A stretch of DNA of 14,634 bases from SYFY01 sp031385325 (GTDB taxonomy: Bacteria > Pseudomonadota > Gammaproteobacteria > Pseudomonadales > Azotimanducaceae), in assembly GCA_031385325.1 (NCBI GenBank), contig JANNBJ010000209.1, positions 1-14,634 on the forward strand, in the 5' to 3' direction. Every line of letters starts with the position of its first letter. Position 1 is the stretch's first letter. The notes beneath the pieces were generated by a model. The model had not been told where the DNA came from. It did no database searches and saw only the letters and a program-made list of their open reading frames with translations. Shown here in pieces: positions 6,822-14,254 of the stretch. A program made the position numbers and the translations under genes.

Positions 6822-8173
6822 GCGCACGACCATCGCCGATTGTGCCGGACCTGCGTCGAACACTGAGTGCGCGTGTGTTGGGACCGGATTCGAGTGTGTC
6901 CTTCACGCAGGATTTTGGTCATCGCGAGTCGCGGCTGCCGGCAGCGGTTGTCTGTGCTCCTGAAGTTGATGATGTGCAGCGATTGCTGGACTTTGCCAGG
7001 GCCAGGGGTATTCCAGTGGTCGTGCGTGGCAGCGGTCATTCCTGCGCCGGTCAGTCGCTGACCACAGGCATTGTCATCGCAACCCATGGGCTGGGTCAGG
7101 TTGTGATACCTGCAGAGAGTGCAGCGGGTGATAGATTCGTGCGCATTTCGGCCGGCCTGCAGTGGAACGAGGTTGAGCGTCAGCTGGCACCGGCCGCACG
7201 CCAGATACCGATACTCGCTGATCACCTTGGTCTATCGGTTGGTGGAACGCTGTCGGTTGGTTGTTATGGCGCCGACTCGTTGCGGTTTGGTGCACTGGTC
7301 CACCAGATACGGCGTATCCGGCTCACGACCCCGGACGGCGTGACGCTATGGTGCTCTGAGGGCGAGCATTCAGAAATATTTGCGGCGGTGCTGGCCGGTC
7401 TGGGACGTTTTGGTGTTGTGCATCAGGTTGAAATCAATACCGTGCCAAGACGGCGATGGAACGCGCTGCACAGCTATCGAGCGGGTTCCTTGCGCGAACT
7501 CGCAGGGATGGCCATTGAAGCTGCGCAGGATGATTCCACCATCGATCTGTTCAAGGCCTTGTTTGCCAACGGTCGTTACGCAGCAACCTGTGGCAGTTAC
7601 CATTCCTCGGCGATGGCCGCTCTGCAGGCACCATCACCATTGCCTCGCAAAGTGCATCTGCGCTGGATTGCGCCGGACTACCGGCGGTGGCGCAGCGCTG
7701 CCGTGAAGCTCTGGGTGGGCAGATATGCAGGCATGCAGAACCTGTGGTCTGACTACCTGCTTGATGCCAATGGACTGATTCGCTTCTGCGAGTACCTCGA
7801 TTCGTCGATCAAGGATCGGGTGTTTGGCGACTCGCTGAAGGCGGTTTATCTGTTACCGGTCAGGCACAGCACGAAATCACAGGCGGTCCTGGAAGGCAGT
7901 ACACGACTGGCGGGCTCGATGGCGTATGGCATCGGTCTGTACACGATGGTGCATCCTTCTGATCCGGTCGGTTATGAACGAACTCGTCTGGCACTGCGTG
8001 ACATGCTGACACACGCGATTGAATCAGGTGGAGCGCCCTATCTGTATGGTCATCACGAACTGACCACCGAGGAGTGCCGCAGCGTGTACGGCGCTGCGTG
8101 GCCTCGTCTCGAGGCGCTGAAAAAACGACTCGATCCGGACGGCCTGTTCGGAAACGAAATCACCAGGCTTTAA
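6818..8173 (+). CDS. Covalent FAD-dependent oxidase, cytokinin-dehydrogenase/berberine-bridge-like, 451 aa
   Basis: The N-terminal PCMH-type FAD domain contains PVVVRGSGHSCAGQSLTTG (66-84). H74 in the GHS motif matches the histidine that carries covalent FAD in cytokinin dehydrogenase. GLSVGGTLSVGCYGADSLRFG (138-158) and LGRFGVV (195-201) are the other FAD contacts. The region where bicovalent berberine-bridge enzymes have their second Cys (around ILADHLGLSVGG) has none, so a single His bond is expected. The C-terminal end, VYGAAWPRLEALKKRLDPDGLF, is the usual family terminus. The start is taken as TTG at 6818, overlapping the UbiA TGA as TTGA. The frame is open far upstream but antisense-like, and GTG at 6842 is an alternative. 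Related plant enzymes oxidise or cyclise prenylated phenols and alkaloids. A similar step on the UbiA product is inferred, not shown. Confidence 0.9.
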   Translation: MSARPSPIVPDLRRTLSARVLGPDSSVSFTQDFGHRESRLPAAVVCAPEVDDVQRLLDFARARGIPVVVRGSGHSCAGQSLTTGIVIATHGLGQVVIPAESAAGDRFVRISAGLQWNEVERQLAPAARQIPILADHLGLSVGGTLSVGCYGADSLRFGALVHQIRRIRLTTPDGVTLWCSEGEHSEIFAAVLAGLGRFGVVHQVEINTVPRRRWNALHSYRAGSLRELAGMAIEAAQDDSTIDLFKALFANGRYAATCGSYHSSAMAALQAPSPLPRKVHLRWIAPDYRRWRSAAVKLWVGRYAGMQNLWSDYLLDANGLIRFCEYLDSSIKDRVFGDSLKAVYLLPVRHSTKSQAVLEGSTRLAGSMAYGIGLYTMVHPSDPVGYERTRLALRDMLTHAIESGGAPYLYGHHELTTEECRSVYGAAWPRLEALKKRLDPDGLFGNEITRL

Positions 8174-8191
8174 CGTGCTGAATCTGTTCGG

Positions 8192-9079
8192 TCACTCGTG
8201 CTTCCGGGCGGAGTAGTAACCATGGCGGAAGTAACCCTTGATCAATCCTCGCGAATAGGCGGCACCCGCCCGAACATGGCCCTGACGGTTGCGTCGTGCT
8301 GCGGGCTCTGCGCCAAAAAAGGTCCAGTCCAGTCCTAATCGCATCGCGATTGAAGGGAGTCGACACATCCGATTGATATAACGGGCCGATGGCAGAACCG
8401 CGGTGGTGATGTCTTCACACAGGATTTCGTCAAAGCCGATCGAGTGAAGTATGTCCGTGATGCCTTGCGGTGAAATCAGCCCGGGGATCTGGAAACCTTC
8501 CAGAACCTCCCGGTAATCCGCTTGTTCCGTTGGCGAGAGTGGTTCGTGTTGAACAGAGAAATCAATCGCCCGCCAATGCCCGCCGGCCCGAAGCACATTC
8601 AGTACCCCCTTCAGATATCGGGGCTTGTCGACGGCATGGCAGCAGGAGTCCTGATTGACTACTACATCGAAGGTGTTTGCCGCATAAGGAAGGTAATCCA
8701 TCTGCGCCACTTCAAAGCGACACAGATGCGAGACGGCACGCGCAGCGGCCAGTTCGCTGGCTTGTCTCGTGTGCTCGGGTACCAGCGTGATGCCAGTCAC
8801 CTTGCACCCGAATTGCGCCGCGGCCCAGGTTGCAAACCCACCTCCACCACAGCCGGCATCGAGGATGTGTGTGGATGCGTTGATCGACAGGCCTTCCAGT
8901 AATCGTTCATTGGAGCGCAGCAGCGACTGTTGATGAGACGTGACACCTGCATCCCACACACCATAGTGCCAACCCGCGGCCGCGCCCGAGTAGCGTCCAT
9001 ACTGCCTGGTTACGTCATGATAGTAACTGCGTGTACCTTCGAGGCTGACATTGGCCGATGCGCCCTCAGGCAGACTCAT
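8192..9079 (-). CDS. SAM-dependent methyltransferase, tocopherol/sterol C-methyltransferase-like, 295 aa
   Basis: Class I methyltransferase motif I is LDAGCGGGGFATW (73-85), followed by GCKVTGITLVPEH (91-103), DYLPYAANTFDVV (128-140) and a post-motif region with LNVLRAGGH. The upstream stretch YYHDVTRQYGRY...HYGVWD and the C-terminus YSRGLIKGYFRHGYYSARK resemble gamma-tocopherol and related sterol/prenylquinol methyltransferases. The length of 295 aa fits that group. The ATG at 9077-9079 overlaps the stop of the upstream signalling gene as ATGA, and no strong Shine-Dalgarno is visible, which suggests translational coupling. It converges on the FAD oxidase gene with 18 bp between stops. A prenylated aromatic ring or isoprenoid is a reasonable substrate guess given the UbiA gene nearby; a small-molecule O-methyltransferase cannot be excluded. 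Confidence 0.88.
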   Translation of the reverse strand: MSLPEGASANVSLEGTRSYYHDVTRQYGRYSGAAAGWHYGVWDAGVTSHQQSLLRSNERLLEGLSINASTHILDAGCGGGGFATWAAAQFGCKVTGITLVPEHTRQASELAAARAVSHLCRFEVAQMDYLPYAANTFDVVVNQDSCCHAVDKPRYLKGVLNVLRAGGHWRAIDFSVQHEPLSPTEQADYREVLEGFQIPGLISPQGITDILHSIGFDEILCEDITTAVLPSARYINRMCRLPSIAMRLGLDWTFFGAEPAARRNRQGHVRAGAAYSRGLIKGYFRHGYYSARKHE

Positions 9080-12000
9080 TTGACCGGTGCCGCCTGGCTG
9101 ATCTGATGTTCAATCTGATCGAACACTGCACTTGCTGCCTGCAGGTCCGGAGTTCCTGAACCTTCTGCAAATGAGGCCAGGAGTGGTCCGAGGAGTTCCA
9201 TAGCGGCATGTAACCTGTCCTGCGAGCTCCACAAACGTGCGAGTGAGGTTGCGGCCCGCAACTCGAAGATCCGCGCGCTCTGACCCTGTGCAACGCGAAT
9301 AGCCGTCTGATAAGCCGTTTCTGCGTCCGCCAGGGCTCGCACTCGATCAGGTTCGAACGGCAAACCGGAGACAAGTGCATCACCATGCAGACGATGCAGT
9401 TCAGCGGTGAAATAGTTCGCCGTCGTTCGCTCGGCAAACGCAAGCCAATGCTGGATGAGTGGCCGGGCCTGTTCGGCCTGTCCCAGATGACACAACATTT
9501 CGATCAGGATGGTGGCGTGGTGGCCCGCAGACAGCGCACTACCGGAGCGCTGATACACCTCGATGCAGCCGTGCACCTGTTTCAGCGCCTCTTCCAGTAC
9601 GTAACGATCAGGATTCGCGGATCGCCGTTCTTTTTCGAATGCGGCCCAGCCGGCAAATATCTCGCTGAACATGCCCCAGAATCGAATGCCTCGTTCAGTA
9701 CTGAGCCTGCGAATCTCGGTGACGTAGCGTTCCACGGCAACCGGATCACGTCGAAAGAAACTGGCTTGTGCACCGGCCATGGACAGAGCGATTGCCAACG
9801 AGTGGGCCGGATCTTTCAAACGGGCAAGCGCGATCGCCTGTTCCGTGAGTGCCAGTGACTGATCGGGGTAGCCCAGATGCCAGGTGGTCAGCGCTTTCAG
9901 CGCCAGTATCTGAACTTCAAATTCGGAGGCATTGCGTGCGCGATAAGCGGTAGCGCCGTCGGCACCGATGTGTTCGACGGATGCGAAGTGCTCCAGCGCG
10001 GTCAGGAAATTACCCTTGAAAAAAGCCGTGTCACCCAGATGGCCACGGGCAATGGCGGCCAGATCCGGTGCACCGAGTTCGGCAGCAATGGTCTCCATCT
10101 GCTCGGCAAATCGGGTGGCCTGTACCAGCTCGGCACGGACCATGTGAAAATTGCGAAACCCCAGCAATACCCAGTACAGATCGGGCACATCGGAAAGTTC
10201 ACGACAGAGTTCCTGCGCTCGCCGATAGGTGCGTTCGACGTCTTGTGAAACAAAACCCTGCAGAGCAACCAGTGTGCCGGCCATGGCGATTTGCAATGTG
10301 ACTTCCTGTCGCCGCCGCTCTTCGGAGTCGGGCAGTTCGCTCAAAACGGCGAGACCCTTGCGCAGGTGACCCAGCGCTTCCTGGTTTGCCGAACGGCCCT
10401 GTGATCGACGTCCGGCCTGCAGCCAGTACTGGCTGGCACGGTCGGCGATCCCGGCTTCTGAATAGTGGTGAGCAACCAGCTCTGGTTCTGTCGAAACCTG
10501 TTCAGCAAAGTGCTCGATCAGCGCATCCGCGACTCGCTTGTGGTGTTGCTGACGGACTGTTTTGAGCAGCATGTCATACGCGGTGTCGCGGATCAGTGCG
10601 TGCCTGAACATGTAGGAACGCCGTGATGACAGCGGTTGTTCTGTCACCAGTTCAGAGTGGACCAGCGTGCCCAGATGGCGATCAAGCAAACGGCGGTCGA
10701 GTGACCAGACGGCGGCCAGCACGTCATAACTGAACTCCCGCCCGAGTACGGAGGCCAGTTGTGCGATGTCGCGGGCTTCACCCAGGCGATCGAGGCGGGC
10801 GGTCAGCGAGTCACGCAACGTATCGGGAATCGCCAGTGCCTCAAGGTCGCCCACCAGTTCGAAGTGATCACCTCGTTCCTGCATGGCATCGTTTTCGAGC
10901 ACCATCTTCGTCAGCTCTTCGATGAACAGCGGTATGCCATCAGTGCGTTCGATGATCTGCCGCAGGACTACTGCCGGCAGTGACTTGCCACCGGCCACGC
11001 CAGTGATGATCCGCTCGGCCTGCAATGCATCGACGTTGGTAATGGTGAGACGCACCAGGTTCTCGGCAGGGATTGGCTGCTCGAACGGAACTCGTGCGGT
11101 GAGGAAGATGAAGATGGGGTTCGCCAGGCTCGCCTTGGCCAGCTGGCCGATGAAGTCGAGAGTCGACGGATCTGCCCAGTGCAGATCCTCGATGGCCAGT
11201 ACCAGCAGGCGTTGTCGTGACGCCTGCGAAAAACTGTCCAGTAACAGCGCAAGGGTGCGCTCCTTCTTCAACTGTGGTGTCAGAGCGGGAGCCAGATACC
11301 GGGTTGGTAGTGGCAGTGCCAGCAAATCCGCGATCAGCGGTACAACCTCTTCGGCCTTGTGTCCAAATCGAATAAAAATCTGTTCGATACGGGCGATCTT
11401 CTCGTCGTTGTCGACGTTGGCATCCAGCTCGATCACTCGAAGGAGTAAATCGATGATCGGACTCAAGGCACTCGATTGTCGGTGTGGTGCACAGCCGCAG
11501 ATCAGCCATGTCAGGCGGCCGTCGTCCACGGTTCTCTGGAACTCTTGCAACAACCGGGATTTGCCTACGCCCGCCTGACCCAGCAACAGGGCTACCTGGC
11601 CGCTGCCTCGACGTGCACGTTCGAGCCGATCCTCCAGCACTTCAAGTTCGACCCTTCGACCGATCATCGGTGCGTCCTCGGGCGAGCGCAGGGTGAGCTG
11701 CTGGCTGCTGTGCTCTCGCCGCACCTCATACACCAGCATCGGCAGGCGAACGCCTTTGAACGCCTGCTCACCAAGCTCTGCAAATTCGAAGAGTTGCCCA
11801 ACCAGCGCGCGTGTTGTGCTGCTCACCACCATGGTATCGGGCTTGGCCATCGCTTCGATGCGGGCGGCGACATTGGGCGTCGAGCCCAGTGCAAGTCGGG
11901 AGCGGTTGTCGCCGGTGCCGATGTCACCGATCACCACCTGCCCGGTGTGAACGCCGAGTCGAACCGACAGGCCGGTTGTGCCGGTGGGTCTGGGTAACGG

Positions 12001-12459
12001 GAGGTTCTGCACGGCATCGATGATGTCGAGCCCCGCGGCAAGCGCCCGTCTGGCCGTGTCTTCATGCGCGCGGGGATAACCAAAGTAGATCAGCAGGCCG
12101 TCACCCAGATGCTGGGCGATGTGCCCGTCGTAGCGGGTGACAACCTCAGTCACGACCTCCTGATAGCCGACAATGACACGCCGCAGATCTTCCGGGTCCA
12201 GTTCGCCTGCGAGTTCGGTTGAGCCAACAAGATCGCAGAACATCACGGTAAGGTGCCGCCGTTCAGCATCTCTGGGAATCTGGGGAGTAGGTGGTGGCGC
12301 AGTGCTGGTCACGACGGCATGCCCACAATGACCGCAGAATCTGAAGCCCGCCGGGAGTGGCTGGGCGCACTTGCTGCAGATTCGGGCCAGTGCGCCTCCA
12401 CACCCACCGCAGAAGTTCATGCCGACCGGGTTTTCCAGATCGCAGCCGGGACACCTCAT
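9076..12459 (-). CDS. Zinc-ribbon / class III nucleotide cyclase / AAA ATPase / TPR signalling protein, 1127 aa
   Basis: Two zinc ribbons lie at the N-terminus (C3, C6, C17, C20 and C28, C31, C42, C45). A class III cyclase homology domain follows (about 66-245): FCDLVGST with metal-binding D76, HLGDGLLIYFG with D120, and NVAAR with N196 and R200 at the transition-state positions, so it may be active as an adenylate or guanylate cyclase. A STAND-like ATPase region follows, with P-loop GQAGVGKS (294-301) and Walker B LLVLAIEDLHW (D425). The last 500 residues are helical TPR-type repeats, for example around ALTTWHLGYPDQSLALTEQA. This layout is common in Proteobacteria and Actinobacteria as a soluble sensor or regulator; the ligand is usually unknown. 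The ATG at 12457-12459 is chosen because AAGGA lies 7 nt upstream. An upstream GTG (12546) would add 29 atypical residues before the zinc ribbon. It is coupled to the methyltransferase by ATGA. Confidence 0.93.
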   Translation of the reverse strand: MRCPGCDLENPVGMNFCGGCGGALARICSKCAQPLPAGFRFCGHCGHAVVTSTAPPPTPQIPRDAERRHLTVMFCDLVGSTELAGELDPEDLRRVIVGYQEVVTEVVTRYDGHIAQHLGDGLLIYFGYPRAHEDTARRALAAGLDIIDAVQNLPLPRPTGTTGLSVRLGVHTGQVVIGDIGTGDNRSRLALGSTPNVAARIEAMAKPDTMVVSSTTRALVGQLFEFAELGEQAFKGVRLPMLVYEVRREHSSQQLTLRSPEDAPMIGRRVELEVLEDRLERARRGSGQVALLLGQAGVGKSRLLQEFQRTVDDGRLTWLICGCAPHRQSSALSPIIDLLLRVIELDANVDNDEKIARIEQIFIRFGHKAEEVVPLIADLLALPLPTRYLAPALTPQLKKERTLALLLDSFSQASRQRLLVLAIEDLHWADPSTLDFIGQLAKASLANPIFIFLTARVPFEQPIPAENLVRLTITNVDALQAERIITGVAGGKSLPAVVLRQIIERTDGIPLFIEELTKMVLENDAMQERGDHFELVGDLEALAIPDTLRDSLTARLDRLGEARDIAQLASVLGREFSYDVLAAVWSLDRRLLDRHLGTLVHSELVTEQPLSSRRSYMFRHALIRDTAYDMLLKTVRQQHHKRVADALIEHFAEQVSTEPELVAHHYSEAGIADRASQYWLQAGRRSQGRSANQEALGHLRKGLAVLSELPDSEERRRQEVTLQIAMAGTLVALQGFVSQDVERTYRRAQELCRELSDVPDLYWVLLGFRNFHMVRAELVQATRFAEQMETIAAELGAPDLAAIARGHLGDTAFFKGNFLTALEHFASVEHIGADGATAYRARNASEFEVQILALKALTTWHLGYPDQSLALTEQAIALARLKDPAHSLAIALSMAGAQASFFRRDPVAVERYVTEIRRLSTERGIRFWGMFSEIFAGWAAFEKERRSANPDRYVLEEALKQVHGCIEVYQRSGSALSAGHHATILIEMLCHLGQAEQARPLIQHWLAFAERTTANYFTAELHRLHGDALVSGLPFEPDRVRALADAETAYQTAIRVAQGQSARIFELRAATSLARLWSSQDRLHAAMELLGPLLASFAEGSGTPDLQAASAVFDQIEHQISQAAPVK

Positions 12460-12560
12460 GTCCGGTTCCTTGATACAGACATCATGCCGGCGGTCTTCTC
12501 GGGTTGTGCGTGCACCGGTATTTTGACACCGTGCGTTTGCAAACACCCGGTTTGATTACC
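12460..12560. promoter_or_regulatory. Divergent intergenic region with possible operator elements
   Basis: These 101 bp lie between the divergent cyclase and GT32 genes and must drive at least one of them. A perfect 10-bp palindrome GTTTGCAAAC sits at 12535-12544. CACCGGT (12513-12519), CACCG (12527-12531) and CACCCGGT (12544-12551) recur about 14-17 bp apart. A consensus-like TTGACA is at 12523-12528 on the plus strand, but no matching -10 follows before the GT32 start. The regulatory role is plausible by position, but the elements are short. Confidence 0.35.
12466..12471 (-). promoter_or_regulatory. Strong ribosome binding site of the cyclase/AAA/TPR gene
   Basis: AAGGAA lies 7 nt (counted from AAGGA) before the ATG at 12457-12459 on the minus strand. 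It decides the start: the longer frame beginning at GTG 12546 has no comparable site. Confidence 0.75.
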
Positions 12561-13355
12561 ATGAGTGAACCTGATGTGCCGGTTGAGTCGATTCCCAGGA
12601 TCCTGCATCAGACCTGGAAAACTGAAGATGTTCCATTACACTGGCAATGCTTGCGCGAATCCTGGCTGACACGACATCGGGACTGGCACTACCAGCTCTG
12701 GACTGATGCTGACAACAGAGCCTTGATCGCCAGGCGGTATCCCTGGTTTCTCCCCACTTACGATGCGTTTGACCGTCCGATCCAGCGTGTCGATGCGGCC
12801 AAATATTTCATTCTGCATGCCAATGGGGGTGTGTACGCCGATCTCGACACCGAATGTCGACGTTGTGTTGATCCGCTTGTTGAAGGCGCTCGTCTGGTGT
12901 TGAGCCGGACACCGGATGGAGTCATCGATGGCGCCTTTCTCGCCTCGACCCCCGGGCATCCGTTCTGGGTGGTGGTATTCAAGGCGATGGCAGCGTCGCC
13001 GTGGTGGATACGCTGGATGCGCACATTCGCGATAACCAGTTCGTCGCACGTCTTGTTGTCCACCGGTCCGCAAATGCTGCGGCGGACTCTGCGTTCATTC
13101 CGGCACAGTGCCAACCAGGCCGATCGTCGTGCCATTCGGATCTGCGAACCCGATCTCTTGTCAAGCCGATCGTGGCTTCGACGCTTTGAGCCGTTCGATG
13201 ATGTGAACGCTTATGTGCTCCATCATCATGATGATTCGTGGCTCACCCGGCGTGAACTGTTCTGGCATCGTTTTCTGAACATCACGACGCTGCGTTATCT
13301 GTTGGCCACGCTCGCGTCCGGTCTCGGGTTCCTGGGTTGGTGGTTGCTGTCCTGA
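12561..13355 (+). CDS. GT32-type glycosyltransferase (DXD sugar transferase) with a C-terminal membrane helix, 264 aa
   Basis: IPRILHQTWKT (11-21), HYQLWTDADNR (43-53) and the block from DAAKYFILHANGGVYADLDTE are the hallmarks of the Gly_transf_sug/GT32 family (OCH1-like and capsule-type transferases). The DXD metal/nucleotide-sugar motif is D94-L-D96. The C-terminal HHHDDSW (221-227) matches the conserved His/Trp block of the family. Residues 243-263 form one hydrophobic segment that probably anchors the enzyme to the membrane, which many GT32 proteins lack. The ATG at 12561 begins two sentences of family-like sequence; the frame is open 19 codons upstream but without family features, and no clear Shine-Dalgarno is visible. 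The gene stands alone on its strand, divergent from the cyclase. It could glycosylate a lipid or a product of the neighbouring cluster; donor and acceptor are unknown. Confidence 0.88.
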   Translation: MSEPDVPVESIPRILHQTWKTEDVPLHWQCLRESWLTRHRDWHYQLWTDADNRALIARRYPWFLPTYDAFDRPIQRVDAAKYFILHANGGVYADLDTECRRCVDPLVEGARLVLSRTPDGVIDGAFLASTPGHPFWVVVFKAMAASPWWIRWMRTFAITSSSHVLLSTGPQMLRRTLRSFRHSANQADRRAIRICEPDLLSSRSWLRRFEPFDDVNAYVLHHHDDSWLTRRELFWHRFLNITTLRYLLATLASGLGFLGWWLLS

Positions 13356-13356
13356 T

Positions 13357-14130
13357 TCAGACTGCCGGTGAGTCTCGTTCGATGTCGAAACCGTGCAGGC
13401 GTCGAAGCGTGATCTTGTGATCGTAGTCTTCGTGCAATTCGTGTCGACGGCGAGTCAGCATGATCGAATAGGCCACGTTCAGAACGACGGTGACCAGAAA
13501 GAGTGCATAGATGAAGTGATAACCGGTTTCTGTGTGTTTTGGATAGGAGGCGTCCATACCACCCAGCACAGTTCCGCCATAGAGCAGCGCTGTTCCTATT
13601 GTCAGGCACCAGGCTACCGTGACTGACAACCCGCGTAGTTTGGGCCGTGTATACAGTGTGCCGAAGTAGCCGATGGACATGGGCAGGACTGCGAACAGCG
13701 CACATGTCGAGTTGACGTAATAATCCTGATAGAAGTTGATGAAGGTCCAGGCCATGACTATCGATGAGAAGAGTGAGCCAAAGGCAATCAGGTAGAAGTG
13801 CTTCTTGAATTCGAGGATGCGGTAGGGGTAATGCTTGCCCCAGATCAGATACTGGAAAAATAACAGCAGCATCAGCATGGCCCACCCGCGCCAGCACCAC
13901 ACAACGGCCAGGTGGTCTTTCGGATAGAACAGGGACGGTTCGATCCAGGGGCCGACGCAGCAGATCAGGCAAACGCCAAGCATCGACGTAATCGCGAACG
14001 GGGGCATCCCATATGATTTTTGCCGGAAACCCTGAACCACCATGAATCCGAGTGCAAAAAACCAGAGAACGTAACTGGTGATCACCATGGTTTTTGCCAG
14101 GCCATCAAGGCCTAGATGGATGTGGAACAT
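13357..14130 (-). CDS. Seven-helix membrane protein, divergent Pyr4/PaxB-type terpene cyclase-like, 257 aa
   Basis: Seven hydrophobic helices are visible (about 14-35, 42-62, 74-98, 111-134, 140-161, 168-191, 204-225), ending in a charged cytosolic tail. The loop GFRQKSYGMPPFAI (34-47) and the block MSIGYFGTLYTRPKLRG (151-167) match the pattern I recall for transmembrane terpene cyclases (fungal Pyr4/PaxB and bacterial homologues). In those proteins YGMP is followed by N-x-S-W-E in helix 2, and helix 7 has Asp before a Tyr; here the equivalents are M50, V53, C54 and N218, so the acidic residues are absent. It is therefore a diverged, possibly non-catalytic or differently acting, member. The ATG at 14128-14130 is chosen because AGGA lies 9 nt upstream; a TTG at 14188-14190 would add 20 residues. 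It follows the SSS gene by 124 bp and converges on GT32 with 1 nt between stops. Membrane protein sure; family assignment moderate. Confidence 0.65.
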   Translation of the reverse strand: MFHIHLGLDGLAKTMVITSYVLWFFALGFMVVQGFRQKSYGMPPFAITSMLGVCLICCVGPWIEPSLFYPKDHLAVVWCWRGWAMLMLLLFFQYLIWGKHYPYRILEFKKHFYLIAFGSLFSSIVMAWTFINFYQDYYVNSTCALFAVLPMSIGYFGTLYTRPKLRGLSVTVAWCLTIGTALLYGGTVLGGMDASYPKHTETGYHFIYALFLVTVVLNVAYSIMLTRRRHELHEDYDHKITLRRLHGFDIERDSPAV

Positions 14131-14139
14131 CTTGACGTG

Positions 14140-14143
14140 TCCT
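14140..14143 (-). promoter_or_regulatory. Ribosome binding site of the Pyr4-like membrane protein
   Basis: AGGA lies 9 nt before the ATG at 14128-14130 on the minus strand and supports that start over the upstream TTG at 14188-14190. Confidence 0.6.
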
Positions 14144-14152
14144 ATGATTCTT

Positions 14153-14179
14153 CCATGCAGGAATGTGACAGCTGCATGG
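14153..14179. repeat. Perfect inverted repeat CCATGCAG-N11-CTGCATGG, possible operator or 5' leader hairpin
   Basis: Two 8-bp arms (14153-14160 and 14172-14179) are exact reverse complements with an 11-bp spacer. They sit 22 nt upstream of the Pyr4-like gene's ATG, in the 124-bp gap after the SSS gene. Arm spacing of 19 bp (about two helical turns) suits a dimeric regulator. As RNA it could also fold near the ribosome binding site. An 8-bp dyad can occur by chance, so the role is unproven. Confidence 0.45.
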
Positions 14180-14254
14180 TCAATAAGCAATGCGGTCGAA
14201 GCATGTCCTGCGTGTGCAAAGCTGTTCGCCAGACACGGCCTGCCTCAGCAGTTG

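Noticed and set aside
5188..8173. DprE2-UbiA-DprE1-like system for decaprenylphosphoryl arabinose
   Set aside because: The gene kinds match (SDR, UbiA, FAD oxidase), but the oxidase has the covalent GHS motif and cytokinin-dehydrogenase ending, the SDR is FabG-like, and the UbiA motifs (KDVPLVGN, DCKGD) differ from phosphoribosyl transferases as I recall them.
8174..8191. Terminator between the FAD oxidase and methyltransferase genes
   Set aside because: Only 18 bp separate the stops and no GC-rich stem with a T run is visible.
12523..12528. TTGACA -35 box for the GT32 gene
   Set aside because: No acceptable -10 element lies 16-18 bp downstream, and the start codon is too close for a normal leader.
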